A DNA stretch of 64,000 nt from Canna indica (GCA_034359265.1 CP136898.1:42989501-43053500); one strand, 5' to 3'; numbered from the stretch's first letter, positions 1-10,946 are shown. Made by a program: numbers and translations. The notes: a model not told the origin generated them from the sequence alone.

Positions 1-417
1 CACCCGAGGAACATTCTATTGACACTCATGTAAGGATTCCATTATGTGTTCCTCGTGCAGGTGAGCACCTGTACTTGTACATTAATGATGACTCATAGGT
101 AAATGTGAGATCAGCTACCCCTTATCGTATAATGCATGTACCAAGTGCACCAGTCTATCCGGAATCATCAATCCCTTAATTGGTGATCCTACGATTTGGA
201 ATATTTTGAACAGGGGCATCTGGATTTCAAGTCTCACTGGCATGATCGCATCATGATCTTAGAATCAATTATCCGAGTTCATACGGTTCATCATAATCTA
301 ATATATATCAAAATATAGATGCAGCATATGATAAAAAGATGTCTCATATTATTCATTAACCATAAATAGTTCCCTATACATCAACATGTGATTGCCTCAA
401 GGGCACTATTTCTTTCA
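1..417 (-). repeat. 3' LTR of copia element A (partial)
   Basis: Matches 15801-16241 at the far end of the element and ends in CA at 417, directly beside the polypurine tract. The left copy lacks about 23-27 bases found near 15862-15888. The rest of this LTR lies outside the window, so the LTR termini and the target duplication of element A cannot be compared. Confidence 0.88.
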
Positions 418-432
418 GTCTCCCACTTGCAC
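418..432 (-). promoter_or_regulatory. Polypurine tract of copia element A
   Basis: On the minus strand GCAAGTGGGAGAC lies immediately upstream of the 3' LTR start. This purine-rich site primes plus-strand DNA synthesis in LTR retrotransposons. Its position against the LTR fixes the LTR boundary at 417/418. Confidence 0.75.
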
Positions 433-2037
433 TTTTAGCCAATCATTGCGATATTTAATATCCATACAACTTAAGTAGCGATCGAACTGCTGATGTGGTA
501 ATGGCTTTGTGAATGGATCTGCTATATTGTCTATCGTGTCGACACGTTCGACATTTATATCACCACGTCCAACAATCTCTCTGATCAGGTGATACCACCT
601 CAGTATATGTTTTAATTTGTGGTGGGATCTAGGTTCCTTTGCTTGAGCAACATCCCCTGTGTTATCACAATAAATGGGGACCAGACCGACAACCTCAGGA
701 ACAACACCCAGCTCAGAGATAAATTTCTTTATCCACACTCCTTCCTTTGCAGCTTCGCTTACGTCATCGATGTACTCAGCTTCTGTCATCGAGTCGGCCA
801 CAGTTCCTTGCTTGGAACTTTTCTAGCATACTGCGCCACCATTCAGAGTAAATATATACCCAAAATGGATTTACTGTCATCCGTGTCTGATTGGGAGCTA
901 AAATCTGTAGCCTTCCTGTTTAAAATCTGACCCACCATAAATGAGGAGATAATCTTTAGTCATTCTCAAGCACTTAAGAATGTTCTTTACAACTTTCAAA
1001 TGTTCCTCTCCAGGATACACCTGAAATCTGCTAGTTACCCTTAGGGCATAAGCGACATCAGGCCAAGTGCAGAGCATAGTATACATGATGGATCCTACTG
1101 TCGAAGCATAAGGGATCACGCTCTTCCTTTTTCTCTGCTCAGGTGTCTTAGGAGACATCTTCTTGGAAAGAGTGATGCCATGACTCATAGGCAAGTAACA
1201 TCTTTTACCGCCTTCCATGCTAAACTATTTTAGCATGATATCAATATACCGAGATTGGGACAAACAAAGCATCCTTGTAGACTTATCCCTATAGATCTTA
1301 ATGCCGAGTACACAGGATGCTTCACCCAAGTCTTTCATGGAGAAGTTTTTGGACAACCATGCTTTCACTAACTGGAGTAGAGGAACATCATTCCCCATGA
1401 GCAGTATGTCATCCACATAAAGCACAATAAACACAACAGCGCTCCCACTAACCTTTTTATAGACACAAGGTCCGTCTACATTTTTGATGAAGCCAAACTC
1501 TTTGACTGTCTCATCAAAACGGATGTTCCAACTCGTCGAGGATTGCTTGAGTCCATAATTGGACCTTTGCAGTTTACACATCTTCTTCGGTCCTACCGAA
1601 GACACAAAACCTTATGGTTGGGTCATATAGACCTCTTCCTCAAGTTCACCATTGAGGAATGCAATCTTGACATCCATATGCCAAATCTCGTAGTCATGAT
1701 ATGCAACAATGGCTAGCATTATCCTAATGGACTTAAGCATGACTACAGGAGAAAAAGTTTCATCATAGTCAAGACCTTGCCTTTGAGTGAAACCTTTTGC
1801 TACCAGCCTGGCCTTATAGGTCTTCACCTGGCCATCAGCTCCAATCTTTCTTTTAAAGATCCACATACACCCTATAGGAGTAACTCCTTCGGGTAAGTCA
1901 ACCAAAGTCCAAACTTGGTTTGTAAACTTCGAGTCCATTTCGGATTTCATTGCTTCCTGCCATTGTTTGCAATCAACATCCTTGATTGCCTGATCATAGG
2001 ATTGCGGATCAATGAATTCCTGGTCATTCTCAATCAT
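418..2037 (-). pseudogene. Copia reverse transcriptase-RNase H of element A, with in-frame stops
   Basis: Reverse transcriptase (RVT_2 type) followed by RNase H, the polymerase part of the copia polyprotein. The open segments starting at 2037, 1605, 1218 and 801 (reading leftwards) are all in one frame and are separated only by stop codons, for example TAA near 1611 after YMTQP and TAG near 1224. Visible motifs: WIFKRKIGADG and KARLVAKGFTQ in the RT fingers, the catalytic YVDD in VLYVDDILLMG (about 1430), the RNase H acidic residue in TEAEY (about 780), and the aspartate of YCDN (about 665). The catalytic residues look intact, but the chain could not be translated in one piece. Confidence 0.85.
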
Positions 2038-2314
2038 CAGGAATAATCTTTCGGGTTATCTACGCAATCTCCTTGATCTTAAAAGAGTGGTGGGAGGTAG
2101 TGTTTCTGTGATTGGTTCTTCCTGTGGACTTTCCATGGGTGGTTGCGATTTTGCTTGTGGTTGTTGAACTTCATCAAGCTCAACATCTCTCCCGCTCCCA
2201 CTTTCCTCGATAAACTCTTTTCTAAGAAAGTGGCAGGACTACTGACAAACACCTTTTGATCAGTTGACGAGTAGAAATAATACCGTAAACTCTCTTTAGG
2301 ATAGCTCACAAACC
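2038..2314 (-). pseudogene. Integrase C-terminal/linker part of copia A, left of the B insertion
   Basis: Translates on the minus strand to YPKESLRYYFYSSTDQKVFV followed by a linker rich in Lys, Asn and His. This is the familiar end of a copia integrase before RT. It continues the integrase reading that stops at 10947 on the other side of element B, which shows where B landed. A frame change separates it from the RT segment that starts at 2037. AAACC at 2310-2314 is one copy of B's target duplication. Confidence 0.75.
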
Positions 2315-2852
2315 TATTGGCTTAAGGGTTTCTCTTAAGCCTCGATCTTTATTTTGATGATAACAAATAAGTATTTAATTTATGTGTGAAGTTTGGAGTT
2401 CAGGTTGAGGTTGCGGTAAGCATGCGAAGTTCGTTCAAACGAAACGAAACGAAAGAAAAGACCGTCGAAGAACCGAAAGAAGAAAACGTCAAAGAAAGAC
2501 TTGGGTTTAGATCAAACAGAAATCATGTCATATACCCTTAGGATGATTTTATCCCAAGCCAAATTGTAAAGTTATCAAAATTGAAACTTGGTAACTAAAG
2601 CCATAAAAAAGCATGTAAAAACTCAAAGTAAAAAATCAACCTCAGCCTGAGTTCGGTTGACCGGTCGGTCGACCGAACAAGGCAGAAGTTTGGCAGTAGC
2701 CTATTCGATTGATCGGTCGGTCGACCGAATGATGCCAAAAAATGGCAGTAGCCATTCGGTCGACATGTCGGTCGACCGAAGTTGGTGAAGCATTGGCGGA
2801 AGGCTACGTCGGTCGACCGACCGAAGACAAAATTTGGCAGAAGGATCATCGG

Positions 2853-3399
2853 TAGGACTGACAACGAATCGGATACAGTGCAGATACTGGATTATCCGTA
2901 TCCGCACCGCATCTCATATCCGCACATTCGTATCCGCACCATATCTGCCACGGATATGAATATGGATATCCATATTCGCATCGCTTCAAATGCGGATATC
3001 CGCACCGCAACCGTATCCGCACCATTTTTAATAAAAAATATTTAAAATAATATATTTCATTAAAAATCAATAAATTATCAATCCATTGATCCAAAACAAG
3101 TATATAATATACTTCAAAATTCATCTCGACATGAAATTACCATAAAACACTTATATATATATATATATTAATAACTTATATAGGCAAAATAGTAATTCAA
3201 AGATGCGAATAGGCGGTGCGGATACGTTGTGGATACGGTGCAGATTCACAATCATATCCGTATCTGCACCATATATGCACGGATATAAATTTTCTAAATC
3301 CGTATCCATATCCATATCCATTTTTACTTGCGGAAATGGATCGGATACAGTGCAGATGCGGTTTTTAGTTAGCGGATGCAGATAAAATTACCACCCCTA
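2853..3399. mobile_element. Non-autonomous hAT element, 547 bp
   Basis: Flanked by a perfect 8-bp duplication ATCATCGG (2845-2852 and 3400-3407), the size typical of hAT transposons. The ends are TAGGACTGA at the left and, read inward on the other strand, TAGGGGTGG at the right. The interior is AT-rich with many GGATACAGTGCAGAT and ATATCCGCACC-like repeats in both orientations. There is no coding capacity. It is absent from the 3' LTR, so it inserted after element B. Confidence 0.88.
3150..3169. repeat. (TA)n microsatellite
   Basis: A run of about ten TA dinucleotides inside the hAT element. Confidence 0.85.
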
Positions 3400-3643
3400 A
3401 TCATCGGTCGATCGGATGATAGATCACAAAGTCGCGTCTCTGGCTTACTACATCGGTTGACCAAATTTGGGATGGATGAAGCTGCGATTCCTTCGGTCGA
3501 CCCATCGATCGACCGAACGATGCAAAAAATACACAAAAAGCTAGTAGTCGATCGGTCTGTCGACCATCGATCGACCGACAAGCGATCAAACGACGATAAC
3601 GACTAGTTTTTTTACCGTTGAACCATCCGTTCAGCTGAGGGGT

Positions 3644-3651
3644 TATAAATA
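3644..3651 (+). promoter_or_regulatory. TATA box of LTR B
   Basis: TATAAATA in the context GGGGTTATAAATA, downstream of the palindrome array. The same context occurs in the 3' LTR at 10273-10280 and in the related solo LTR at 47564-47571. Transcription would start about 30 bases further on. Confidence 0.7.
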
Positions 3652-4318
3652 TCCATCACCTGACTTCTTTAAAGCTTCTTAGAGAATTATTTGAGCATTC
3701 AAGAAGTGATTAAAAGCCTTCAAAGTGATCGATTTGCTGCGCCCTAATCTTCCGTCAAAATCCTCTTCAAGCGCCTGCTTCCCTCAACTCTGCTGCAACT
3801 CGAGTCTATCTTCTGGCAAGTTGAAGGCGTGAAGGCTTGGGAAAAATGTTGTGGTTCCTCTCTCTATTCTTAAGCTCTTTTGCATTATATTTGAAATTTT
3901 ATTTCAGACTTGTTTTCAATCTGTAATAGCTGCTAGGTGTGCTAGAGAAACACTTAAAGGAAACTTTGTAGAGTTGTGTTTTGCTTAGGTGAATAGGTTT
4001 GAGGGGTTTTCAAAGAGGTGAGAATAGTGTCCTCAGTTGAATTCAAAGGGAAACACAAGTTCTATAAAGTAGTGGTTAGAAATCCTTGGTGAGGAGCCAA
4101 GGTAGTGGAGTAGGCAGTTGGCCGAACCACTATAATTACTCTTGTATGCATTGCTTTCTTATTGGCCTATTATTGTTCTTAATATTTGATCACATCCATT
4201 GTTAAGAAACACTTGCACTTAATTGAAGTTAAATTTGAGTAAAAAGAAAAATTGATTAAATAGAAAAGGGGACAGATACTATTCAACCCCCCCTTCTAGT
4301 GTCAGATTTCATACAACA

Positions 4319-4335
4319 ATTGGTATCAGAGCTTG
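4319..4335 (+). promoter_or_regulatory. tRNA-iMet primer-binding site of element B
   Basis: ATTGGTATCAGAGCTTG directly follows the 5' LTR. TGGTATCAGAGC is complementary to the 3' end of plant initiator tRNA-Met, the usual copia primer. Confidence 0.92.
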
Positions 4336-4375
4336 GTCGTATGATAAGATTTAACCATCTTCCCTACAAATTAAG

Positions 4376-6022
4376 ATGTCTAGTGAAATCCAACTATTTC
4401 AAGGATCCTCTACTCATACTCCACCACTACTCGATGGAAACAACTATGCCTACTAGAAGATTCGCATGAATGGCTTCCTACAATCTCTAGGCATGGATGA
4501 ATGGAGGATGATTCTAGTAGAGTATAAGCAACCCAATAAGAACATGGATGAGTGGGACCAAGAGGAAATCAAACTCTTTATTGCTAATGCAAAGGCTGTC
4601 AATGCATTATATTGCGATCTATCAATTAATGAGTTTAATAGAATCTCTGCTTGTAAGTCCGCATATGAACTTTGGAAAGTTCTAGAGACCACACATGAAG
4701 GGACTTCACAAGTTAAGAAATCTAAAATAAACTTACTCATGCATGACTATGAAATGTTTTAAATGTTATTGCATGAATCCATTGATGTCATGTATGCTAG
4801 ATTTCAAAATATTACAAATGGATTAGCTAACCTTGGCAGAGAAATAAAGGAAGAGGAGAAGGTAAGGAAGCTCCTTCATTCCCTTCCAAAAGCTTGGGAG
4901 CCCAAGGTCATAGCTATCATGGAAGCAAAAGACATGAGCACCTTGAAGATCACCGAGCTCATTGGGTCTTTCATGACACATGAGACCCACATGAAGCAAT
5001 ATCAGGAGGAGGATGCCCCCAAAGACAAGACCATTGCCTTAAATGCATCACATCGAGTAGAAGAGTCGTCATCATCCGAGGAAGAGACGGATGATGTTAA
5101 AGAGATGGCGATGCTAGCAAGAAGATTTATGAGTTTCATGAGGGGAGGCATGAGGAAGGGAAGAGGAGGCTATACATGCTACCATTGCAACAAGACCAGA
5201 CATCTAAGGAGGGGTTGCCCACTACTTAAGATAGCTTCCACCTCCATCCCTCACAAAAAGGAAAAATACAAGAAGAAGAAGAAGGCAATGATGGCTACAT
5301 GAGATAAAAGCGAGGATTCATCAAGTGAAGAAGACACAAAGAGTGAAAAGGCAAATCTTTGCTTGATGGCAAATGATGATGAGGTAAGATTTACTTTTGG
5401 TGAAGTTTCTTTTACTCAAGAAGAACTAGAAAGTGAATTACTAGAAAGTGAATTTGAACAAATGCATGATGAATTTAATGCTATTAGGAGAAAATTTAGA
5501 GACCTTAAAAAGGACAATAAATCTTTAGAGCTTGAGAATGATAGTTTATTACTCACATGCAATGCCTTAAGAAAAGAAGTAGACACCCTTAAGGAGGAGA
5601 CACACACCCTAGAGAAAGCTAAGAAGGACTTAGAAAATGACGACAAAAAATTAGAAGATGAAAATAAGTATCTAAGTGATCAAGTAGAGCACTTGAATAA
5701 TAGCATGCTAACATTAAAAAGGGAACTTTGCATGCTCAATGAAAAGATGACAACCATACAAAATGTCATGCCTAAGGTTGTCCATAAAAAGAAATCATCA
5801 CACTCCCATGCTCACACACACACTAGAAGAAAATTTAATGGAAATTGTTTTTCTTGTGGCATATTTGGCCATATGGCCAAGGATTGTGCTTTGAGGAGGA
5901 ACCCACATGCAAGATTTACATGGGTTCCCAAAATGACTAACACCCAAGGATCTAAAAAAATTTGGGTACCTAAAGTAGTTTCTTCTCCTTTTGTAGATGG
6001 AGAAGCATCCTCAAGCAAGTAG
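4376..6022 (+). pseudogene. gag of Sirevirus-like element B, three internal stops
   Basis: Nucleocapsid/capsid precursor. From the ATG at 4376 a single frame runs to 6022, interrupted only by TAG (4454-4456), TAA (4760-4762) and TGA (5300-5302). The first part is a UBN2-like gag domain (AYELWKVLETTHEGTSQV, KVRKLLHSLPKAWE). Then come a degenerate zinc knuckle CYHCNKTRHLRRGC (about 5181), a Lys-rich stretch, an acidic Ser/Glu segment, and a long charged coiled coil (about 5410-5760, heptad-like Leu/Glu/Lys). A second, canonical knuckle CFSCGIFGHMAKDC lies near 5848. Two of the three stops replace a Trp that relatives carry. Two knuckles plus a coiled coil fit Sirevirus gag. Confidence 0.85.
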
Positions 6023-6420
6023 AAGCACTTGGATATTTATTGCATAGTGGTTGCTCAAAGCACATGATGGGTGACATCAAATTATTCGCAACCCTATCAA
6101 GCAAATATGGTGGACATGTCACATTTGGAGACAATGCTAAAGGTAAGATTATTGTCATTAGTGATATAGGTATACTACCTTACCCATGCATTAAGAATGT
6201 TCTATTAGTTGATGGGTTAAAACATAATCTGATTAGCATATCGCAATTATGTGATAATGGATACATAATTTTCTTTGAAGCATCTAAATGTATCATTAGG
6301 AGTGCACCATCAAATGATATCATGTTTATTGGGAATAGGCAAGAAAATGTCTACACCTTAGATTTAAATATCTTGCCAAATCCCCATGTTAGATGCTTAG
6401 TTGCCATGGAGAATGACTCT
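6023..6420 (+). pseudogene. Copia protease region of element B
   Basis: Aspartic protease of the retropepsin type, which cleaves the polyprotein. The reading LHSGCSKHMMGD (from 6040) matches the copia family pattern (D)SGCSKHMTGD, but the position of the catalytic Asp reads His. It is followed by VTFGDNAKGKI, ISDIGILPYP and KHNLISISQLCDNGY, all standard copia protease/GAG-pre-integrase landmarks. It is in a different frame from gag and has no upstream start. It is therefore inactive as it stands. Confidence 0.78.
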
Positions 6421-7374
6421 TGATTGTGGCATAAGAGGCTAGGACATGCTAGCATGAGCCTCATCCAAGAAATAATTAGTTAAAGTATTACCCAAGATAA
6501 AATTTGAAAAAGACAAACTTTGTGATGCATGTCAACTAGGTAAGCAAGTCAAATACTCATTTCATAGCATTAATCAAGTTAGTACATCTAGAATTCTTGA
6601 ACTTGTGCACATGGATCTATTTGGTCCATGTGATGTAGCTAGTCTAGGTGGAAAGCTATATTGTTATGTATTAGTTGATGATTTTTCTAGTTTTACATGG
6701 GTTTTCTTTTAAGCTAAGAAAAATAAAACTTTTGAGTTTTTCAAAAAGTTTTCAAAGAAAGTTACAAATGAAAAATGACTTTCAATTTTAAAAATTATAA
6801 GTGATAATGGAGGGGAGTTTAAAAATGAAAAATTTTCTGAGTTTTATGATAATTTGGGTATTGAACATACCTTTTCTTCCACTAGGACCCCTCAACAAAA
6901 TGGGGTGGTTGAGAGGAAGAATAGAACCTTACAAGAGATGGCTAGGACCATGCTATGTAAAAACAATTTGCCTAAGTATTTTTGGGCCGAAGCCATAAAT
7001 ACCTCTTGCTATGTTCTTAATCGAGTTTTATTAAGATCTAAAATTAAGAAAACACCTTTTGAGCTTTGGAATGGTAAAATCCCAAATGTGGGATGTTTTC
7101 ATGTTGTTGGATGCAAATGTTTCATATTAAATATTAAGGAGAATTTAGAAAATTTTGATTCTAAATCTGATGAAGGGATTTTCCTAGGTTACTCCATGAA
7201 TTCTAAGGCATATAGTGTTTACAATCGTAGAACTATGATTGTTGAAGAATCTATGCATGTTACGTTTAATGAAACTAATGATTTTTCTAGAAATGTGAAG
7301 ATTGTAAATGTAGGTGAGGAACTTGAGGATCTCACACTTCATGAAAAAGAGGTGGAGGATGAAAATAATGAGTA
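6421..7374 (+). pseudogene. Copia integrase of element B
   Basis: The GAG-pre-integrase motif LWHKRLGHASMSL follows a TGA at 6421-6423 that sits where relatives have Trp. Then come the zinc-binding C-x2-C (CDACQLGKQ, about 6525) and the catalytic core: Asp in HMDLFGPC (about 6608), Asp in ISDNGGEF (about 6800), and Glu in NGVVERKNR (about 6905). The D,D,E residues can all be seen. The frame breaks near 6480, stops near 6711 and 6777, and is then open from 6854 to 7374. The acidic C-terminal end leads into the linker before RT. Confidence 0.82.
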
Positions 7375-7465
7375 AACTCAACATGAAGATCCACCATCCT
7401 CGAATCTACCTCAAGTTGAAGATGATGAAGAAGAAGCTCTACCGCCTCTCCCTAAAGAATATTGA

Positions 7466-8578
7466 TTGGTAAGGGATCATCCAATGTATCAAGTCATTGG
7501 AGAACCTTCAACGGGAGTGGTAACGCGCTCTAAACTTAAAAATATTTGTCAATATGTAGCCTTTATATCTCAAGTAGAGCCTAAGAACATTAAGGAAGTA
7601 ATAAAAGATGAGTTTTGGGTATTAGCTATGCAAGAAGAACTCAACCAATTTGCTAGAAATGATGTATGAGACTTAGTGCCAGACCTAGTGAACAAACTAT
7701 TATTGGGACTAAATAGGTTTTTAGAAATAAGCTAGATGAAGAAGGATTAGTCATCAGAAACAAAGCTAGGTTAGTGGCACAAGGGTACAATCAACAAGAA
7801 TGGATAGATTATAATGAAACTTATGCTCTCGTAGCTAGATTAGAAGCAATTAGAATGCTTTTGGCATATGCTAGCTTTAAGGGTTTTACACTTTTCCAAA
7901 TGGATGTTAAAAATGCATTTTTAAATGGTTTCATTAGTGAAGAAGTTTATGTTGAACAACCCCCCGGATTTGAAAGTTTTGAGTTTCCAAACCATGTTTT
8001 CAAACTTAAAAATGCATTATATGGTTTAAAACAAGCCCCTAGGGCTTGGTATGAAAGGCTTTTAAACTTTTTAATAGAACAAGGTTTTAATGTTGGAAAA
8101 GTCGATGTTTCACTATTTATTAAGCATCATGAAAATGATATGTTATTAGTTCAAATTTATGTTGATGACATAATTTTTGGTAGTACTAATGAAATTCTTT
8201 GTAAGTGGTATGCTAAGTGTATGCAAGATGAGTTTGAGATGAGCATGATGAGAGAGCTCTCCTTCATGCTTGGTCTCCAAATCAAGCAAACCAACAAAGG
8301 AGCTCATCAAAAGATTTGGGATGAATGAAGCCAAGTTAGCTTCTACACCAATGAGCACATCCATCAAGCTTGACAAAGATGAAGAGGGTGTCAAAGTTGA
8401 CAAAAAACAATATCGAGGTATGATTGGTAGCCTTCTTTACTTAATAGCAAGTAGACCCGATATCATGTTTAGCGTCTGTGTATGGGCTAGGTTTAAATCT
8501 TACCCTAGAATGTCTCATTTAAGTGCGGTCAAACGCATATTGAGATATTTAAAGGGCACGGTTGACTTAGGGCTATGA
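7466..8578 (+). pseudogene. Copia reverse transcriptase of element B
   Basis: RVT_2-type reverse transcriptase. It begins with a linker (GVVTRSKLKN) and the RT start (AMQEELNQFARNDV), is stopped by TGA at 7667-7669 where relatives have Trp, and loses frame until 7774. It then reads RLVAQGYNQQEWIDY..., FLNGFISEEVYVEQPPGF, LYGLKQAPRAWYERL and the catalytic YVDD in IYVDDIIFGST (about 8158). Near 8300 a small deletion and frameshift join QTNK directly to ELIKRFGM. The last part (GSLLYLIASRPDIMFSV) ends at a TGA at 8576-8578, again at a Trp position. Confidence 0.85.
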
Positions 8579-9075
8579 TATCCATGTCATACATCATTTG
8601 ATTTAATCGGTTTTTCGGATGTGGATTTTGCCAGGTGTAAAATAGATAGAAAAAACACTAGTGGGTGTTGTCAATTCTTTGGAGCGAGTCTTGTTTCTTG
8701 GTTCTCAAAGAAACAAAACTCAGTTGCACTTTCAACTACCGAAGCGGAATACATCGCTGCGACTAGTTGTTGTGCACAAGTCCTTTGGATGAAACAAACC
8801 CTTTTAGACTATGGACTTGAGTATTCTTGCATACCTATTCATTGCGATAATACTAGTGCAATAAATTTAACAAAGAATCCTATTTTACACTCTAGAACTA
8901 AGCATATTGACTTAAGGCACTATTTTCCTAGGGATAATGTGACTAAGGGAAATATATCGGTAGAATTTGTATCCACCGACAAATAACTTACCAATATATT
9001 TACAAAACCCTTGGTTGAAGAAAGCTTTACAAATTTTAGGATGCAGTTAGGAATTTGTGCTTTTATTAATAGTTA
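8579..9075 (+). pseudogene. Copia RNase H of element B
   Basis: RNase H domain that degrades the RNA template. Acidic catalytic residues are visible in SDVDFARCK (about 8617), STTEAEYIAA (about 8740) and HCDNTSAINL (about 8840). The segment continues through SRTKHIDLRH and is stopped by TAA at 8984-8986 before the usual IFTKPL ending (about 8996). It is in the same frame as the last RT segment. Confidence 0.83.
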
Positions 9076-9552
9076 AAATGTTCCTCTTCAAAACTTATAT
9101 GAGTTTCTAAACTTGCATTCTATAAAAGTATCATCACACTTATGTAATGCTCTGTAGTGGGGCTTTGCGACTTATTAATGTTTGCCTTCTATAGGCCTAC
9201 ATTAATAGGAATGACTATAGTGGTAGATGATACTTGGTTTTATGGCTTTCTTGGTTTTTATGATGAAACTCTTAAATTATACCTTAATTCTTACCCTTTT
9301 TGATTGATATCAAAAGGGGGAGAAAAAGTAAAGTCACACTTGGTTTTTACGATGCATATAGTTAGGGGGAGTTACAAAAATATGCACATTGATTGGGGGA
9401 GCATAGGGTGAGTTATAAGCATTTGTATGCATATGTTGAGTTTTATATATTGTATACCTTAACTCATGAATGCCTTAACTCAAACTCACAAAAATATGCA
9501 TATGTTTCTTAAAATTTCATGTTATGTTTGTCATCATCAAAAAGGCGGAGAT
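9076..9552 (+). promoter_or_regulatory. Multiple polypurine tracts before the 3' LTR of B
   Basis: Four purine blocks are spaced along this non-coding stretch: AAAAGGGGGAGAAAAAG (9312-9328), TTAGGGGGAGTTA (about 9362), ATTGGGGGAGCATAGG (about 9392), and AAAGGCGGAGAT (9541-9552) touching the LTR. The first is preceded by a near-palindrome CTTTTTGATTGATATCAAAAG. Repeated tracts of this kind are a described Sirevirus feature. Only the last one is placed to prime plus-strand synthesis at the LTR edge. Confidence 0.75.
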
Positions 9553-10946
9553 TGTTGGCATAAGGGTTTCTCTTAAGCCTCGATCTTTATTTTTATGATA
9601 ACAAACAAGTATTTAATCTATGTGTGAAGTTTTGAGTTCAGGTTGAGGTTGCGATAAGCATGCGAAGTTTGTTCAAACGAAACGAAAGAAAAGACCATCG
9701 AAGAAACAGAAGAAGAAAATGTCAAAGAAAGGCTCGGGTTTAGATCAAGTAGAAATCATGTAATATACCCTTAGGATGATTTTATCCCAAGCCAAATTAT
9801 GAAGTTATCCAAGATTAAACTTGGTAACTAAACCCATAAAAAAGTATGTAAAAAACTCAAAAGTAAAAATCAGCCTCAGCCTGAGTTCGGTCGACCGAAC
9901 AAGGCAGAAGTTTGGCAGTAGCCTATTCAGTCGACCGGTCGATTGACCGAAGTTAGTGAAGCATTGGTGGAAGGCTACGTCGGTCGACCGACCGAAGACA
10001 AAATTTGGCAGAAGGATCATCGGTTGACCGGATGGCAGATCACAAATTCGCATCTCTGGCTTGATTGCATCGGTCGACTGACCGATCGATCGGATTCGGG
10101 ATGGATGAAGCTGCAACTCCTTTGGTCGACCCATCGGTCGATCGAATAGTGCAAAAAATACACAGAAAGCCAATGGTCGATCGGTCGGTCGATCGATGAT
10201 CGATCGACAAGCGACTGAACGACGGTAATAGCTAGTTTTCTAGTCGTTGAACCGCCCGTTCAGCCGAGGGGTTATAAATACCCCTCACCTAACTTCTTTA
10301 AAGCTTCTTAGAGAATTAATTAAGCATTCAAGAAGTGATTAAAAGCTTTCAAAGTGATCGATTTGTTGCACCCTAATCTTCCGTCAAAATCCTCTTCAAG
10401 CTCCTGCTTCCCTCAACTCTGCTGCAACTCGAGTCTATCTTCTGGCAAGTTGAAGGCGTGAAGGCTTGGGAAAAGAGCTGTGGTTCCTCTCTCTATTCTT
10501 AAGCTCTTTTTCATTGTATTTGAAGTTTTATTTCAAACTTATTTTCAATCTGTAATAGCTACTAGGTGTGCTAGAGAACACTTAGGGGAAATATTGTAGA
10601 GTTGTGTTTTGCCTAGGTGAATAGGTTTGAGGGGTTCTCAAAGAGGTGAGAAAAGTATCCTCAATTGTATTCAAAGTGAAACACAAGTTCTATAAAGTAG
10701 TGGTTAGAAATCCTTGGTGAGGAGCCAAGGTAGTGGAGTAGGCAGTTGGCCGAACTACTATAATTACTCTTGTCTGCATTGCTTTCTTATTTGCCTATTA
10801 TTGTTCTTAATATTTGATCACATCCATTGTTAAGAAACACTTGCACTTAATTGAAGTTAAATTTGAGTAAAAAGAAAAATTGATTAAATAGAAAAGGGGA
10901 CAGACACTATTCAACCCCCCATTCTAGTGTCAGATTTCATACAACA
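9553..10946 (+). repeat. 3' LTR of copia element B
   Basis: TGTTGGCATAAGG...TACAACA, 1,394 bp, collinear with 2315-4318 without the hAT insertion. It holds the palindrome array (about 9885-10205), TATAAATA at 10273-10280, and the pyrimidine-rich end CAACCCCCCATTCTAGTG. It is followed by the second AAACC target duplication at 10947-10951. Confidence 0.9.

Larger units (their letters stand above)
2653..3592. promoter_or_regulatory. Array of TCGGTCGACCGA-like palindromes in LTR of B
   Basis: At least eight near-copies of the self-complementary core GGTCGACC or CGGTCGACCGA occur on both sides of the hAT insertion, for example around 2660, 2715, 2762, 2775, 2808, 3406, 3498 and 3560. They all lie upstream of the TATA box. 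Palindrome clusters in this LTR position are known from Sireviruses and are thought to be cis-regulatory. The same array recurs in the 3' LTR (about 9885-10205) and in related LTRs at 38471-38525 and 47275-47490. Confidence 0.7.
2315..4318 (+). repeat. 5' LTR of copia element B (with hAT insertion)
   Basis: Starts TATTGGCTTAAGG (the 3' copy has TGTTGGCATAAGG) and ends ...TACAACA just before the primer-binding site. It is 2,004 bp long against 1,394 bp for the 3' LTR. Most of the difference is the 547-bp hAT insertion plus its 8-bp duplication. A palindrome array lies upstream of a TATA box at 3644-3651. Confidence 0.88.
2315..10946 (+). mobile_element. Copia element B, Sirevirus-like (plus strand)
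   Basis: Complete outline of an LTR retrotransposon, 8,632 bp: 5' LTR, tRNA-iMet primer-binding site, gag, protease, integrase, RT, RNase H, repeated polypurine tracts and 3' LTR. AAACC occurs at both 2310-2314 and 10947-10951, the expected 5-bp duplication. Known hallmarks of Sireviruses (the SIRE/Maximus group) present here are several polypurine tracts before the 3' LTR, clustered palindromes in the LTR upstream of the TATA box, and a long gag with a coiled coil and a second zinc knuckle. The lineage is inferred from these. All ORFs carry stops or frameshifts, so the copy is non-autonomous. Confidence 0.9.

Noticed and set aside
619..930. 103-codon plus-strand ORF
   Set aside because: It is the complement of the RNase H region of copia A.
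2653..3592. CRISPR-like regularly spaced palindromes
   Set aside because: Irregular spacing, no conserved spacer length, eukaryotic LTR context; better explained as LTR regulatory palindromes.
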